The notes under the pieces were generated by a model, which worked only from the letters and a program-made list of their open reading frames with translations, was not told the DNA's origin and did no database searches. 64,000 nt of DNA from Blautia hansenii (lineage in GTDB: Bacteria > Bacillota > Clostridia > Lachnospirales > Lachnospiraceae), in assembly GCF_013304445.1 (NCBI RefSeq), contig NZ_JAAITA010000002.1:124001-188000 (forward strand), in the 5' to 3' direction. A program made the position numbers and the translations under genes. Below, piece by piece: positions 1-8,407 of this stretch. The number at the start of each line of letters is the position of its first letter. The first letter of the stretch is position 1.

Positions 1-426
1 TTGCAGTACTTTTCTGCGGAGCCCGGGATTTCGGATACTGTTCTCACCAAACTGGCTAATGCTTACCCCATCCGGATTTGCCATAGGAATGACATAAATC
101 GCTCTGTTTTCCAATAATTTCTCATAACTGACTCCTTTATAAACACGGTTGTACTTAAGGTGCAGAAGAAATTTTGCCGCCTGCTCCATTAAAAGCTGAC
201 AGGTCATATATTCCCGTCCGTGAATTCCCCCAAAAATAAAAACCTTTTGTTGTGCATTTTGTTTTCCTATTCTCATACAATCTATCTTCCTCAAATCTGC
301 TGACTTTCCCAAAGACTGTACTTGCAGATATTCCGGAAATATCCTTGCAAAAATACCCAAATCGTTCTGCATATTTTCGTAGGTATAACCTAAAAACCGT
401 GGATAGTCCCAATTCCAATTATCCAT
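1..426 (-). CDS. M14-family zinc carboxypeptidase, N-terminal part (runs off left edge)
   Basis: The complement of 1-426 is an open frame of 142 codons starting MDNWNWDYPRF and still open at the window edge. It carries GGIHGREYMT, the HxxE zinc-binding signature of M14 metallocarboxypeptidases, and later a PMANPDGV stretch typical of the family. A ribosome site AGAGGT precedes the ATG. The family trims peptides, and bacterial members often cut cell-wall peptides. No signal peptide is visible at the start, so a cytoplasmic site is likely. The C-terminal catalytic Glu lies outside the window. Other frames of this stretch carry spurious open frames; this frame is chosen for the motif. Confidence 0.85.
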   Translation of the reverse strand, partial: MDNWNWDYPRFLGYTYENMQNDLGIFARIFPEYLQVQSLGKSADLRKIDCMRIGKQNAQQKVFIFGGIHGREYMTCQLLMEQAAKFLLHLKYNRVYKGVSYEKLLENRAIYVIPMANPDGVSISQFGENSIRNPGLRRKVLQ

Positions 427-454
427 TGACGGGTACCTCTAAAATTATTATAAT
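426..454 (+). promoter_or_regulatory. sigma-A-type promoter of the HAD gene
   Basis: TTGACG (426-431), a 17-base gap and TATAAT (449-454) lie about 30 bases before the GTG start at 486. The region is shared with the divergent carboxypeptidase gene. Motif reading only. Confidence 0.7.
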
Positions 455-485
455 AATAGATATTCTAAGCAAGGGAGATTAAGAC

Positions 486-1319
486 GTGAAGAACTTAAAA
501 CGACTCCTCGCAGTCATAGGAATTATCCTGCTGGCAGGTATGTATGTCCTGACTTTTATTCTGGCTCTGACGGATAATTCTGCTGCCGGCAATATGATTA
601 TGGCCTCACTGTACGCAACTGTGATTATCCCCATTTTGCTGTACGCTTTTCTTCTGGTATATCATTGGACACACCAGAAAAATGACGTTATTCCGAAAAT
701 CCTTGGGGAAAATTCTGATGTTGATACTGTGATTTTTGATATCGGAAAAGTGCTTGTAAAATATGACTGGAAGAAACTTTTAAAAGAATTAAAATATGAC
801 GAAGACACCGCGCAGGCCGTTTCGGAAGCTGTATTTCTCAGCGAAGACTGGACAGAAAGCGACAGAGGCGTCCGCACAGAAGAGGAAATCCTTCAGTCTT
901 TTATTACCAACAATCCTTCCTATGAGAAAGAAATAAGGGAAACCTTTGCACGAATGGGCGAAACCATTTCTGTGTGCTCTTACACAAAAGACTGGCTGTC
1001 CTATCTGAAAAAACGGGGCTACAAGCTCTATTTTCTTTCCAACTTTTCAGAGCCCCTGTACAAACGCTGTACAAAAGATTTAAAATTTCTGGAGTTTATG
1101 GACGGCGGATATATGTCCTGGCAGGTACACCTGCTGAAGCCGGAACCGGAAATGTACCAGAAACTTATTCAGGACTTCCAGATTGTTCCGGAAAAAGCCG
1201 TGTATATTGACGACTATATGGATAATGTGGCTGAGGCCAGAGCCCAGGGATTAAACGCCATTCACTTTACCGGAAGGAAAAGCGCAGTTCAGCAGCTTAT
1301 GGACTTCGGAGTGAAATAA
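486..1319 (+). CDS. Membrane-anchored HAD-superfamily hydrolase
   Basis: 277 residues with a GTG start preceded by GGGAG. Two hydrophobic segments (about 6-28 and 38-60) precede a HAD domain. HAD motifs seen: FDIGKVLV with the nucleophile Asp at about 85 (the second Asp of DxD is Gly, as in the YihX-like branch), LSNFS (Ser185/Asn186), Lys218 in LLKPEP, and IDDYMDN (Asp242/243). The family dephosphorylates small sugar or nucleotide phosphates; the substrate is unknown. The membrane anchor is uncommon for this branch. It is a single-gene unit with its own promoter and terminator. Confidence 0.85.
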   Translation: MKNLKRLLAVIGIILLAGMYVLTFILALTDNSAAGNMIMASLYATVIIPILLYAFLLVYHWTHQKNDVIPKILGENSDVDTVIFDIGKVLVKYDWKKLLKELKYDEDTAQAVSEAVFLSEDWTESDRGVRTEEEILQSFITNNPSYEKEIRETFARMGETISVCSYTKDWLSYLKKRGYKLYFLSNFSEPLYKRCTKDLKFLEFMDGGYMSWQVHLLKPEPEMYQKLIQDFQIVPEKAVYIDDYMDNVAEARAQGLNAIHFTGRKSAVQQLMDFGVK

Positions 1320-1345
1320 TCTTTTATGTACATAATTGCATAAGG

Positions 1346-1405
1346 AAAAGAGGCAGCAGAGCGAATCTTACATTTTCCGATTCACTCTGCTGTCTCTTTT
1401 CTTCT
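1346..1405 (+). terminator. Bidirectional hairpin terminator
   Basis: Arms 1346-1367 and 1379-1400 pair over 22 positions with one G-U and one mismatch, followed by a T-rich run. It lies between the HAD gene and the convergent MFS gene and can serve both. Confidence 0.8.
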
Positions 1406-1433
1406 TTCTGCTTTGTCAGACTTTACGACACTC

Positions 1434-2696
1434 TCAGCTTATGGATTCCTCCAGATGTGACAAATCTCTGGAGGCCATGGTCAGAAAAATGCACAGGACA
1501 AAGATTCCGATATTAAACAAAAACGGCAGCGCCGGATGTAAATCAAACATCCAGCCAACCAGACTTCCGAAAGGGGCTGAAATGCCAATCATCAGCACAT
1601 TGTATAAAGCATAAATTCTGGAACGCTCCTTTGGCTCTACATAATGGGCCATGAGGGCGTCTTTTCTTGGAATAATCACTGCATACGCAGCAGCCTCTAA
1701 AATCGTGTATCCCATAACCAGCAGCAAATTTTTCTCCGGTGTAAGCAAAAGCAGCAAGTGACTGGCTATGTACATCAGAAATCCAATCTGAAGAGAAGCT
1801 TTCATTCTCAATTTCTGAAATAAATTTTGCAGTCCAATGACAAAGGCAATCATAACGATGGTACGAATAACCGGAAATACGGCTACCAACTCGTCCGATA
1901 AATGAATTTGCTCTGTTACATACAGAGAGAAAAAATTGGTGGTAGCAATCTGGATAATGTTGGTAAGCGCCATAAAATACACTACCAGACGCATTTTCCC
2001 GGATTTTATCATAGTGAGAAATACCCGGCCATACCCTTTCATCATAGAAAAATACGAAAGATTCCTTGTCTCTTCCATACGCTTTTTTCCAATCTGGGTT
2101 TCCCCGCCAAAATGATACAGCAAAAGAAATTTCGCAAGCATGGAAATTGCGGCAATCAAATACAGCCAGCGCATAACAGGAACCACGTCATGTTTGCCTA
2201 CCAGAATAACGGCCAATGGTGAAAAAAATACAGAAAGCATACCGCACATCTGAATCAGAGTAAACGCGTTGGTAATATGCTTCGGCGGACAGTCCTCAAT
2301 GAAAAGGCAGTTCCAGGAGGTATTGGTAATCTGGAAAGCTGCATTTACCGCCGCTGCCGCCAGGAACCACCAGAAATTCTGAGAAAAAGCCCAAATAAGA
2401 CAGGGAACCGTCCACCCCAGAGTGTCAAAAATCACCGTTGCTTTTCGCCTGCCCATTTTGTCTGTAATGACTCCTCCGATGAGAGCAAAAAACATTTGCA
2501 AAAGAAACCCCACAGTAAGCGTTGTTCCGATTTCCAGACTGGTTAGCCCCAGCTTTCGCATATAAAGGGTCTGAAAAGGAACAAACAGGGAGTAAGGAAT
2601 GAACCAGAGCGGTTCTGTGCAGATAGACCATTTGGGATTCCCCTTTAATTCCCGGAAGGTCTGTGCCAATACATGATTTTTTAGTTTTTGCAGCAT
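1434..2696 (-). CDS. MFS transporter
   Basis: 420 residues with about 12 hydrophobic segments and an MFS loop motif (GGVITDKMGRRKA, about 75-88), the GxxxDRxGRR-like signature between helices 2 and 3. GGAG precedes the ATG. The cargo cannot be read from sequence; the closest general resemblance is to drug/sugar efflux-type MFS proteins. It lies 91 bases downstream of the broken inositol operon on the same strand, so it might once have been its last gene, but nothing in the sequence proves a link. Confidence 0.8.
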   Translation of the reverse strand: MLQKLKNHVLAQTFRELKGNPKWSICTEPLWFIPYSLFVPFQTLYMRKLGLTSLEIGTTLTVGFLLQMFFALIGGVITDKMGRRKATVIFDTLGWTVPCLIWAFSQNFWWFLAAAAVNAAFQITNTSWNCLFIEDCPPKHITNAFTLIQMCGMLSVFFSPLAVILVGKHDVVPVMRWLYLIAAISMLAKFLLLYHFGGETQIGKKRMEETRNLSYFSMMKGYGRVFLTMIKSGKMRLVVYFMALTNIIQIATTNFFSLYVTEQIHLSDELVAVFPVIRTIVMIAFVIGLQNLFQKLRMKASLQIGFLMYIASHLLLLLTPEKNLLLVMGYTILEAAAYAVIIPRKDALMAHYVEPKERSRIYALYNVLMIGISAPFGSLVGWMFDLHPALPFLFNIGIFVLCIFLTMASRDLSHLEESIS

Positions 2697-2787
2697 GAAA
2701 AAATCTCCTTCTGTTACAAATTTTCCTTCAATGGCAACATTTTACAGGAAAGGGGAAAAAGATACAAGAGGAGCGGGCTTTTTTCAT

Positions 2788-3306
2788 TTATTTTATTGAA
2801 AACACCTCTATATGATGCTTTACATTTTCATAGGTTCCTTTCACCATCGCTTCATTCAAAGCAAAATAATTGTGTTCACCTTCCGATTTTAAATACTCCT
2901 CTGCTCTCCTGGTCAAACAGTCAAAGCTGGCAGTCGCAATATTTACCTTCACGATTCCAAGGGCGATAGCCTTTTGAAAATCTGCATCTGTAATACCGCT
3001 TCCTCCATGCAGTACCAGTGGAATTTCTGTTTTCTCATGAATCTCTTCCAATACGTCAAATGCCAGTTTAGGCGCCACCGGATAATTACCATGTGCATTT
3101 CCAATCGCTACAGCCAGTGCATCGATTCCCGTGCGCTCACAAAATAGTTTTGCATCGTCAGTGTTTGTACAGCGGATTCCATGATTCTCACTTCCGTCTT
3201 CACTTCCGCCAACCAGTCCCAATTCTGCCTCAACGGTGGCGCCATATTTTTTTGCCAGTTCCACCACCCGTCTGGTTCGTTCTATATTCTCTTCCAAGAT
3301 TGCCAT
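2788..3306 (-). pseudogene. Class II aldolase (IolJ/FbaA-like), N-terminal half missing
   Basis: 172 residues against about 285 for class II fructose-bisphosphate-type aldolases. Present are the EAELGLVGG segment, the zinc-ligand region AIGNAHGNY, LHGGSG and VNIAT. Absent is the first 100 or so residues with the catalytic Asp and first zinc His (the LHLDHG region). A normal ribosome site (AGAGGTGA) and ATG directly precede the remaining part, which suggests an in-frame internal deletion just after the start. By position in an iol operon it would be the 6-phospho-5-dehydro-2-deoxygluconate aldolase (IolJ). As it stands it should not be active. Confidence 0.8.
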
Positions 3307-3343
3307 ATACAGTCACCTCTTTTTTCTATCTATGCAACGTTTC

Positions 3344-4495
3344 TTACCACAAATTTTTATACATCTGTTCGATGTCCGCCTGTGTAATTTCTCTCTGTGT
3401 ATTCTGCGGACTTCCGCTATCCATGGCATCATAAGCCATCTTTTCGATTACATTGAAAAATGCTTCTTTATCAATTCCAAATTCTGCAAGTGTTGGCGTT
3501 TCCAATTCTTCGGTAAGTGCAACTACTGCAGCCTGAAATTTCGCACTGGCTGTCTCGTCAGAATCTGCCCCATCTGCTGCACCAATCGCTCTTCCAAGGT
3601 CCGCAAATCTGTCATAGGCGCCCTCTAAGGCAAAACCTAAACACTCTTTCATCAGCATTGCGTTGGAAAGCCCGTGTGCCACATGGAACAGCGCTCCGAT
3701 TGGACGACTCATTCCGTGAATCAATGTTACAGAGGAATTATTGAACGCAATTCCTGCTTCCAGAGCAGCTACGGACATCTGCACTCTTGCTTCTTCGTTC
3801 TTCCCATCACGAAAAGCAATAGGAAGATATTGGAATATGCGTTTTACTGCTGACAGGGCAAACGTATCGGAAAGTGTCTGTGCTTTTCTGGATGTATAAG
3901 CCTCAACTGCATGGCATAATGCATCCAAACCTGTTGCGGCTGTAATCTTGGGCGGTGCGGTCATGGTAAACTGGGGGTCAATAATGGCCAGCGAAGGAAT
4001 CAGCACCTTTCCTTTCAGAAGCATCTTAATGTCTTTCTTTGTATCTGTGATAATGGTAAACTGTGTTGCTTCTGAACCGGTTCCTGCCGTTGTGGGAATG
4101 GCTACCATGGGCGGCATCTCCACATCAATGACTTTTCCCATATAACCAGAGATGTTTCCACCGTTTTTTACCAGTGAACCGATGGCTTTCATAGAATCAA
4201 TGGGACTTCCTCCGCCAAGTGCTACCAAAAAATCACAGCCTTCTTCTTTATACTGCGTCAGGCCCTTTTCAATCATCACATCCGTAGGTTCCCCTGCAAT
4301 CTCGGAATAGATGGTATACTCTACCTTCTGGCTTTTCAGCACCTTCTCGACTTTCGCGCAATTACCAAGTTCCATCATTACTTTATCTGTTACAATCATT
4401 GCTTTCTTTCCAAGTTGTCCAAGTGTGTCCCGGGCCATCTCCAGGGCCCCTGCTCCTGTAATCATCTGTCCTGGTACAATAAATTCTCTTGCCAT
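3344..4495 (-). CDS. Iron-containing alcohol dehydrogenase
   Basis: 383 residues, full length for the Fe-ADH family. It has the NAD(P)-binding GGGSPIDSMKAIG and the metal ligands Asp191 and His195 (GLDALCHAVEAY), His260 and His274 (HVAHGLSNAM). Ribosome site GAGAGG precedes the ATG. It sits between iolB and the aldolase. In an anaerobe it could reduce malonate semialdehyde from the aldolase step to 3-hydroxypropionate, in place of the IolA oxidation; that role is inference from context. It is the only gene of this operon in which I see no damage. Confidence 0.85.
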   Translation of the reverse strand: MAREFIVPGQMITGAGALEMARDTLGQLGKKAMIVTDKVMMELGNCAKVEKVLKSQKVEYTIYSEIAGEPTDVMIEKGLTQYKEEGCDFLVALGGGSPIDSMKAIGSLVKNGGNISGYMGKVIDVEMPPMVAIPTTAGTGSEATQFTIITDTKKDIKMLLKGKVLIPSLAIIDPQFTMTAPPKITAATGLDALCHAVEAYTSRKAQTLSDTFALSAVKRIFQYLPIAFRDGKNEEARVQMSVAALEAGIAFNNSSVTLIHGMSRPIGALFHVAHGLSNAMLMKECLGFALEGAYDRFADLGRAIGAADGADSDETASAKFQAAVVALTEELETPTLAEFGIDKEAFFNVIEKMAYDAMDSGSPQNTQREITQADIEQMYKNLW

Positions 4496-4528
4496 CCTCT
4501 ATTCCTCTCTTTCTCAAAACCACTTATT

Positions 4529-5200
4529 TTATTCGCTTTTAAACTTCTGCATCATGAAGCCATGTATAACGTTCATCTTCACAACGGTCTGTCTGAAGCC
4601 ATGATTTCCGACAAAACTTGCTCCAAAGCCTTCCGGGCGGTCGAATTTAAACAAATACGTCTCTGGCTGCGGATGTCTGTGAGGCAGATAACCTGACCAG
4701 TTTCCCCTGTCGTTTAAAACTTCCCCGAGAACCATATTGGATTCCGGGCAGATATCATGGTCAAAGATTGTATTCACACGACGCTTTGCCACATTGCCAA
4801 ATTTTCCCACGCAGGAATATCCCCATGGCGCATCCTCCGGTGCGTACAATCTGCTGGCAAATGTTCTGTCATTCTGTGTGCATTGTACCAGAATTTCACT
4901 TTCTTCTTCTGCGGTAACCTGAATTTCTTTTTCTTTACATACATGTAATGCCCACGGACCTTCCGTAAATACGTCCTTACGGCTGACGGTTTCATTTTTC
5001 TCCTCCCAGGCAAAGGTTACTTTGCCTGAAAGAAGCAGTACTGCAGTCTCTTCCCCTGTTCTGATAAAGGACCTCTTTTCTCCGGTTTTCATACTGTATA
5101 CGCGGATGTCCATCATCATTTCTTTATATTCATTATCATAAGTGGTAAGAATCATCTCGCCATTTTCATCGAATTTCGGATAACCAAATACTTTACTCAT
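4529..5200 (-). pseudogene. iolB: 5-deoxy-glucuronate isomerase IolB, C-terminally damaged
   Basis: 223 residues read in frame, against about 265-270 for IolB. It starts normally (AGGAGG before the ATG) and shows the cupin metal motif PHRHPQPETY and FGASFVG. After that the family's next block, with its HPQ-type motif and final aromatic-rich stretch, is missing. In another frame of the same strand, downstream of about 4590, a family-like tail reads DERYTWLHDAEV and stops at 4539. The simplest reading is a deletion of roughly 35-40 codons that also shifted the frame. IolB converts 5-deoxy-glucuronate to 5-dehydro-2-deoxygluconate. Confidence 0.75.
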
Positions 5201-5281
5201 TTTATCTGCCTCCTAATAATCTCTTGCTTCGCTTCTTCCTTCCAGAACGCCTTCACAGGCTTTTCTCACAGATTCTTTTTC

Positions 5282-7144
5282 CTATGTAGTGGCAATTCCT
5301 ACATTCCACCAGGATTCATATCCGTCTGTCATCGTCTTCGGAATCACCTTCAAATCAAAAAGGCATGCGATTTCCTGCTTCTTCGCGTCCTCCAGTGCTG
5401 CTTCCAGCTCTGCAATCGTCCTGCAGGTATAGGTTTTCAGGCCATATCCTTCCCCAATCTTGGCATAATCTACGGGAATCAAATCTCCGCAGGGCTTCTT
5501 TCCGTCTGTATAGCGAAATTCTGTTGCAATACTTCCGATTCCATGATTCATTTCCAGATTATTGATACATCCAAATCCACAGTTGTCAAACACCAGAATA
5601 TTGACTTTCTTTCTCTCCTGCATAATCGTCATAATTTCGCTGTGAAGCATCTGGAAACTGGAATCACCGACTACACAGTATACCTCATTGTCCGGTTCTG
5701 CAAACTTAACCCCCAGTGTAGCGGCCACTTCATATCCCATACAGGAGTAACCATATTCTGCATGATATCCACCTCTTTTGTCTGTTGTCCACATTCTCTG
5801 CATACAGCTTGGAAGAGAACCGCCTGCTGTAATAATGGTGGCATCCTCATCAATTACTCTGCGGATGGCTGCAAGCGCTGCTGTCTGAGTAATCTTGCCC
5901 CGGGTCATTTTTACAAACTCCGGAATGGTTCTCGGGTCTCTGGCTTTTATAATCGGTTCAAAATCATCCCCTGTATATTCAATGCCTGCAAGACGTACCA
6001 TTTCTCTATCCCAGGCCCTTTTTGCCTCCTGGATTTCATTGGTGTATGCAGATTTATAATTTTTTTCTCTTAATTTCTCTGCCAATGCCTCTACCGTTAC
6101 TTTTGCATCTCCAACCGCTTTTACCGCATCCATTTTATAGGCATGATATCTGCAATTATTAATAGTCACAAACTGTACCCGTTCATTTTGAAAGAGCCAC
6201 TTAGAACTGGTGGTAAAATCAGATAATCTGGAACCGATGGCAATGACTGCATCTGCGTTTTTCGCAATGACATTGGAAGCGTAGGTTCCTGTCACACCAA
6301 TCCCCCCCAGACAATATTCATGGCTGGATTTACATGCGCTTTTTCCTGCCTGAGACTCGCCAAACGGAATCTTGAATTCTTCACAGAACCTCTCTACCGC
6401 TTCTCCTGCCCCTGAATATTTTACACCGCCGCCTACTACAACAAGCGGCTTCTTTGCTCCTGCAATCACCTCTGCAATATCATCCAGTTCTTCCTGTACC
6501 GCCACAGGTCTTGTAATTCTATGTACTCTTTTCTGAAAGAAATAATCCGGAAAATCATAAGATTCCCCCTCCACATCCTGACACAGAGCGATGCAGCAGG
6601 CGCCTGTCTCAGCCGGGTCTGTCAATACACGCATAGCATTGATTAATGCGGTCATAATCATTTCCGGTCTTGTGATTCTGTCCCAGTATTTGCATACCGG
6701 CTTAAAGGCATCATTTGTAGTAATGGCTAAACTGCTGCTTTGTTCCAACTGCTGAAGCACCGGGTCCGGCTGTCTGGAAGCAAAGGTGTCTGCCGGAAAC
6801 ACCAGAAGCGGGATATTATTTACCGTTGCTGTGGCACATGCCGTTACCATATTGGCTGCCCCAGGTCCCACAGAAGACGCACAGGGAATGATTTTCTTCC
6901 GATTGCTCTGCTTGGCAAAGGCTGTTGCCACATGGCACATTCCCTGCTCATTTCTTCCCTGAAGGACTCTTAAGTCTCCCGGGTCTGTATCCAGCGCTTC
7001 TCCAAGCCCCACTGCAATTCCATGTCCGAAGATGGTGAAAAATCCTTCTACAAATTTTGTTTCCTCCCCATCCATAGATACATACTGATTATCGAGAAAT
7101 TTTACAATTGCCTGCGCAACTGTCATGCGGGTTGTCTTTGTCAT
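5282..7144 (-). pseudogene. iolD: THcHDO hydrolase IolD with premature TAG near the C-terminus
   Basis: 620 residues, a TPP-dependent enzyme that opens the ring of 3D-trihydroxycyclohexane-1,2-dione in inositol breakdown. It has the N-terminal TPP-binding FGHG region, a central domain, and the C-terminal GDSSFQ motif (about 493) with Asn-rich VFDNCGFGCINN. GGGAGG precedes the ATG. After VGIATT a TAG (5284-5282) interrupts. The same frame continues for 22 family-like codons (EKESVRKACEGVLEG, then RSEARDY) to a second TAG at 5215-5213 that overlaps the iolB ribosome site, as expected for the original stop. The shortened enzyme might still fold. Confidence 0.85.
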
Positions 7145-7171
7145 GGTCTCTTCCTCCCTAACTTTTTGTTT

Positions 7172-7468
7172 TTATACTCTTGCAATCATTTCGCCAAATT
7201 TTTCTTTCTCTTCTTTTATGAATGCATGCACTGCATCCGGCCCCGGAAGGGAATCTGAACAATTGTTGCTTCTTACCATCATAGACGCCTCTGCGGAACC
7301 AAATTCCAGACAGTCAATCATTTCCCATCCCTGATACAGTCCATATAAGAAACCTGAGCCATATCCATCGCCCCCGCCAAACCCTTTTCTGGCATCTACC
7401 GGAAATGGCTTTATGCTGTATTTCTGTCCGTCGCAGGTGTAAGCGGCAGAGCCCTTCATTCCATCTGG
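7172..7468 (-). pseudogene. iolC: IolC (5-dehydro-2-deoxygluconokinase) C-terminal fragment
   Basis: About 95 residues remain of a PfkB-family sugar kinase that is normally about 330. The fragment keeps the catalytic anion-hole block GFGGGDGYGSGFLYGL, which holds the catalytic Asp, and the typical IolC ending. The N-terminal two thirds, including sugar binding, are gone. The fragment ends abruptly at about 7465-7475 against an AraC fragment on the other strand. It lies 27 bases upstream of iolD, as in intact iolC-iolD operons. Confidence 0.75.
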
Positions 7469-7779
7469 AAACGCATGTTTCAGATTCTAATCTGACTTTA
7501 AAATGGATTGCGGAAAATCATCTGTACATGAATGTAAACTATGTCAGCCGCTGTTTTGTAAACGAAACGCATCAGAAATTTTCTGCCTATCTGATGAATC
7601 TGCGTGTGCAAAAAGCCAAAGAGATTCTGTCCGGACAAAATCCTGACAAAATACAAAATGTAGCGGAGCTGGTAGGGTGTGGGAATAATCCGTATTATTT
7701 TTCTAAGATTTTTAAGAAATGCACTGGTATGACGCCTTCTGCTTATATTCGGAAGGTACAGAGAGAACGGGAACTTTAA
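7469..7779 (+). pseudogene. AraC-family regulator, C-terminal DNA-binding fragment
   Basis: Roughly 100 codons encode both helix-turn-helix units of an AraC/YesN-type domain (LTLKWIAENHLYMNVNYVS... and NVAELVGCGNNPYYFSKIFKK, ending GMTPSAYIRKVQ). No sensor domain precedes them: upstream codons in the same frame are simply the reverse strand of the iolC fragment. A divergent AraC regulator of the iol operon fits the geometry, with both 5' ends and the shared promoter lost in one deletion. A fused short reading frame from 7405 exists but I see no ribosome site for it. Confidence 0.75.
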
Positions 7780-7796
7780 AAGCCGGAAACGAATGA

Positions 7797-7860
7797 CTGC
7801 CGCATAAAATACAGTATCCATGACTGTTGTTTTATGCGGCAGATTCCCGCTTTTTTCTAT
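7797..7860 (+). terminator. Hairpin terminator after the AraC fragment
   Basis: Perfect 13-base arms (7797-7809 and 7830-7842, CTGCCGCATAAAA type) with an inner ACAGT/ACTGT stem, followed by CTTTTTTC. It can also end leftward transcription of the small gene at 7882. Confidence 0.8.
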
Positions 7861-7881
7861 CGATTTTTCCTTCTATATACT

Positions 7882-8046
7882 TCATATTTTTGCTTTCTTT
7901 CGCTTCAATATTTCTGCCACTTTTTCATCTGTTGCTTTCCTTTCAGCTACAGAATAGATTCTCATTTTCGACGCCTCAAAATCCCTCAAAATTGCCTTCG
8001 CTTCTTCTCCCTTTAATAATGGGACAACTGCCATAGATACTGCCAT
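7882..8046 (-). CDS. Small unrecognised protein, 54 residues
   Basis: The complement encodes MAVSMAVVPLLKGEEAK..., 54 residues, rich in Lys/Glu/Ala and ending in a basic helix-like tail (EILKRKKAKI). The start is supported by a very strong ribosome site (AAGGAGGAAAGGAAA) and a promoter at 8083-8112. No signal peptide or membrane segment is visible. The shape recalls small antitoxin-like proteins of Clostridia, but I do not recognise the family and there is no toxin gene next to it. It is too short for most gene callers. Confidence 0.65.
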   Translation of the reverse strand: MAVSMAVVPLLKGEEAKAILRDFEASKMRIYSVAERKATDEKVAEILKRKKAKI

Positions 8047-8082
8047 TTTCCTTTCCTCCTTATCCGAATTTTTCTTGCTGTC

Positions 8083-8112
8083 ATTATAGCATACCCATTT
8101 TTCTCCTGTCGA
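8083..8112 (-). promoter_or_regulatory. Promoter of the 54-residue gene
   Basis: On the minus strand TCGACA (8112-8107), 18 bases, TATAAT (8088-8083), then the ribosome site. Motif reading. Confidence 0.55.
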
Positions 8113-8407
8113 ATAGAAAAACCTCTCTCTTTCCCATGGTATTTTTATATACTTTTACAAACTCTCACTTATCATTCTATACAAAAATAAGACCTCTGCA
8201 TCCTGGTATCTCTCAGTTTTCTCCCTGATTACCCTGACGCGGCGGTCTTATTTTGTATGAGGATTTGACATTACATATTACCGTCTATTCATCTATGCGG
8301 AGGATGTATGCGGTAACTGTAAATCTATCCTACCCCATTTCTCCTCTCCTTACAAGCCTCCCTGGGGGTTGATTTTTCAAAAAATCACACATTTTTGTTG
8401 ATAAATT
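8113..8407. other. Non-coding stretch with two hairpins
   Basis: I find no gene here. It holds a long hairpin (arms 8179-8194 and 8244-8258, ATACAAAAATAAGACC pairing with GGTCTTATTTTGTAT, with a 49-base loop), a second imperfect hairpin at 8278-8316 (TTACCG...CGGTAA), a CCCTGGGGG run at 8360-8368 and an AT-rich palindrome at 8370-8387. The last probably helps end the transcript of the csoR-like gene. The function of the long hairpin is unknown. Confidence 0.5.

Noticed and set aside
155-418. 87-codon minus-strand frame at the left end
   Set aside because: It is out of frame with the M14 carboxypeptidase sequence that has the zinc motif and continues to the edge.
5282-5284. TAG in iolD read as pyrrolysine
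   Set aside because: Pyrrolysine is confined to methylamine methyltransferases and a few others; the position is not conserved as a special residue and the operon is decaying anyway.
7405-7779. 124-codon frame as a functional short AraC protein
   Set aside because: The first 20 or so codons are the reverse strand of iolC and there is no ribosome site; it is better described as a gene fragment.
8278-8316. Hairpin as a metabolite riboswitch
   Set aside because: It is too small, matches no riboswitch core I know, and no gene follows closely on either strand.
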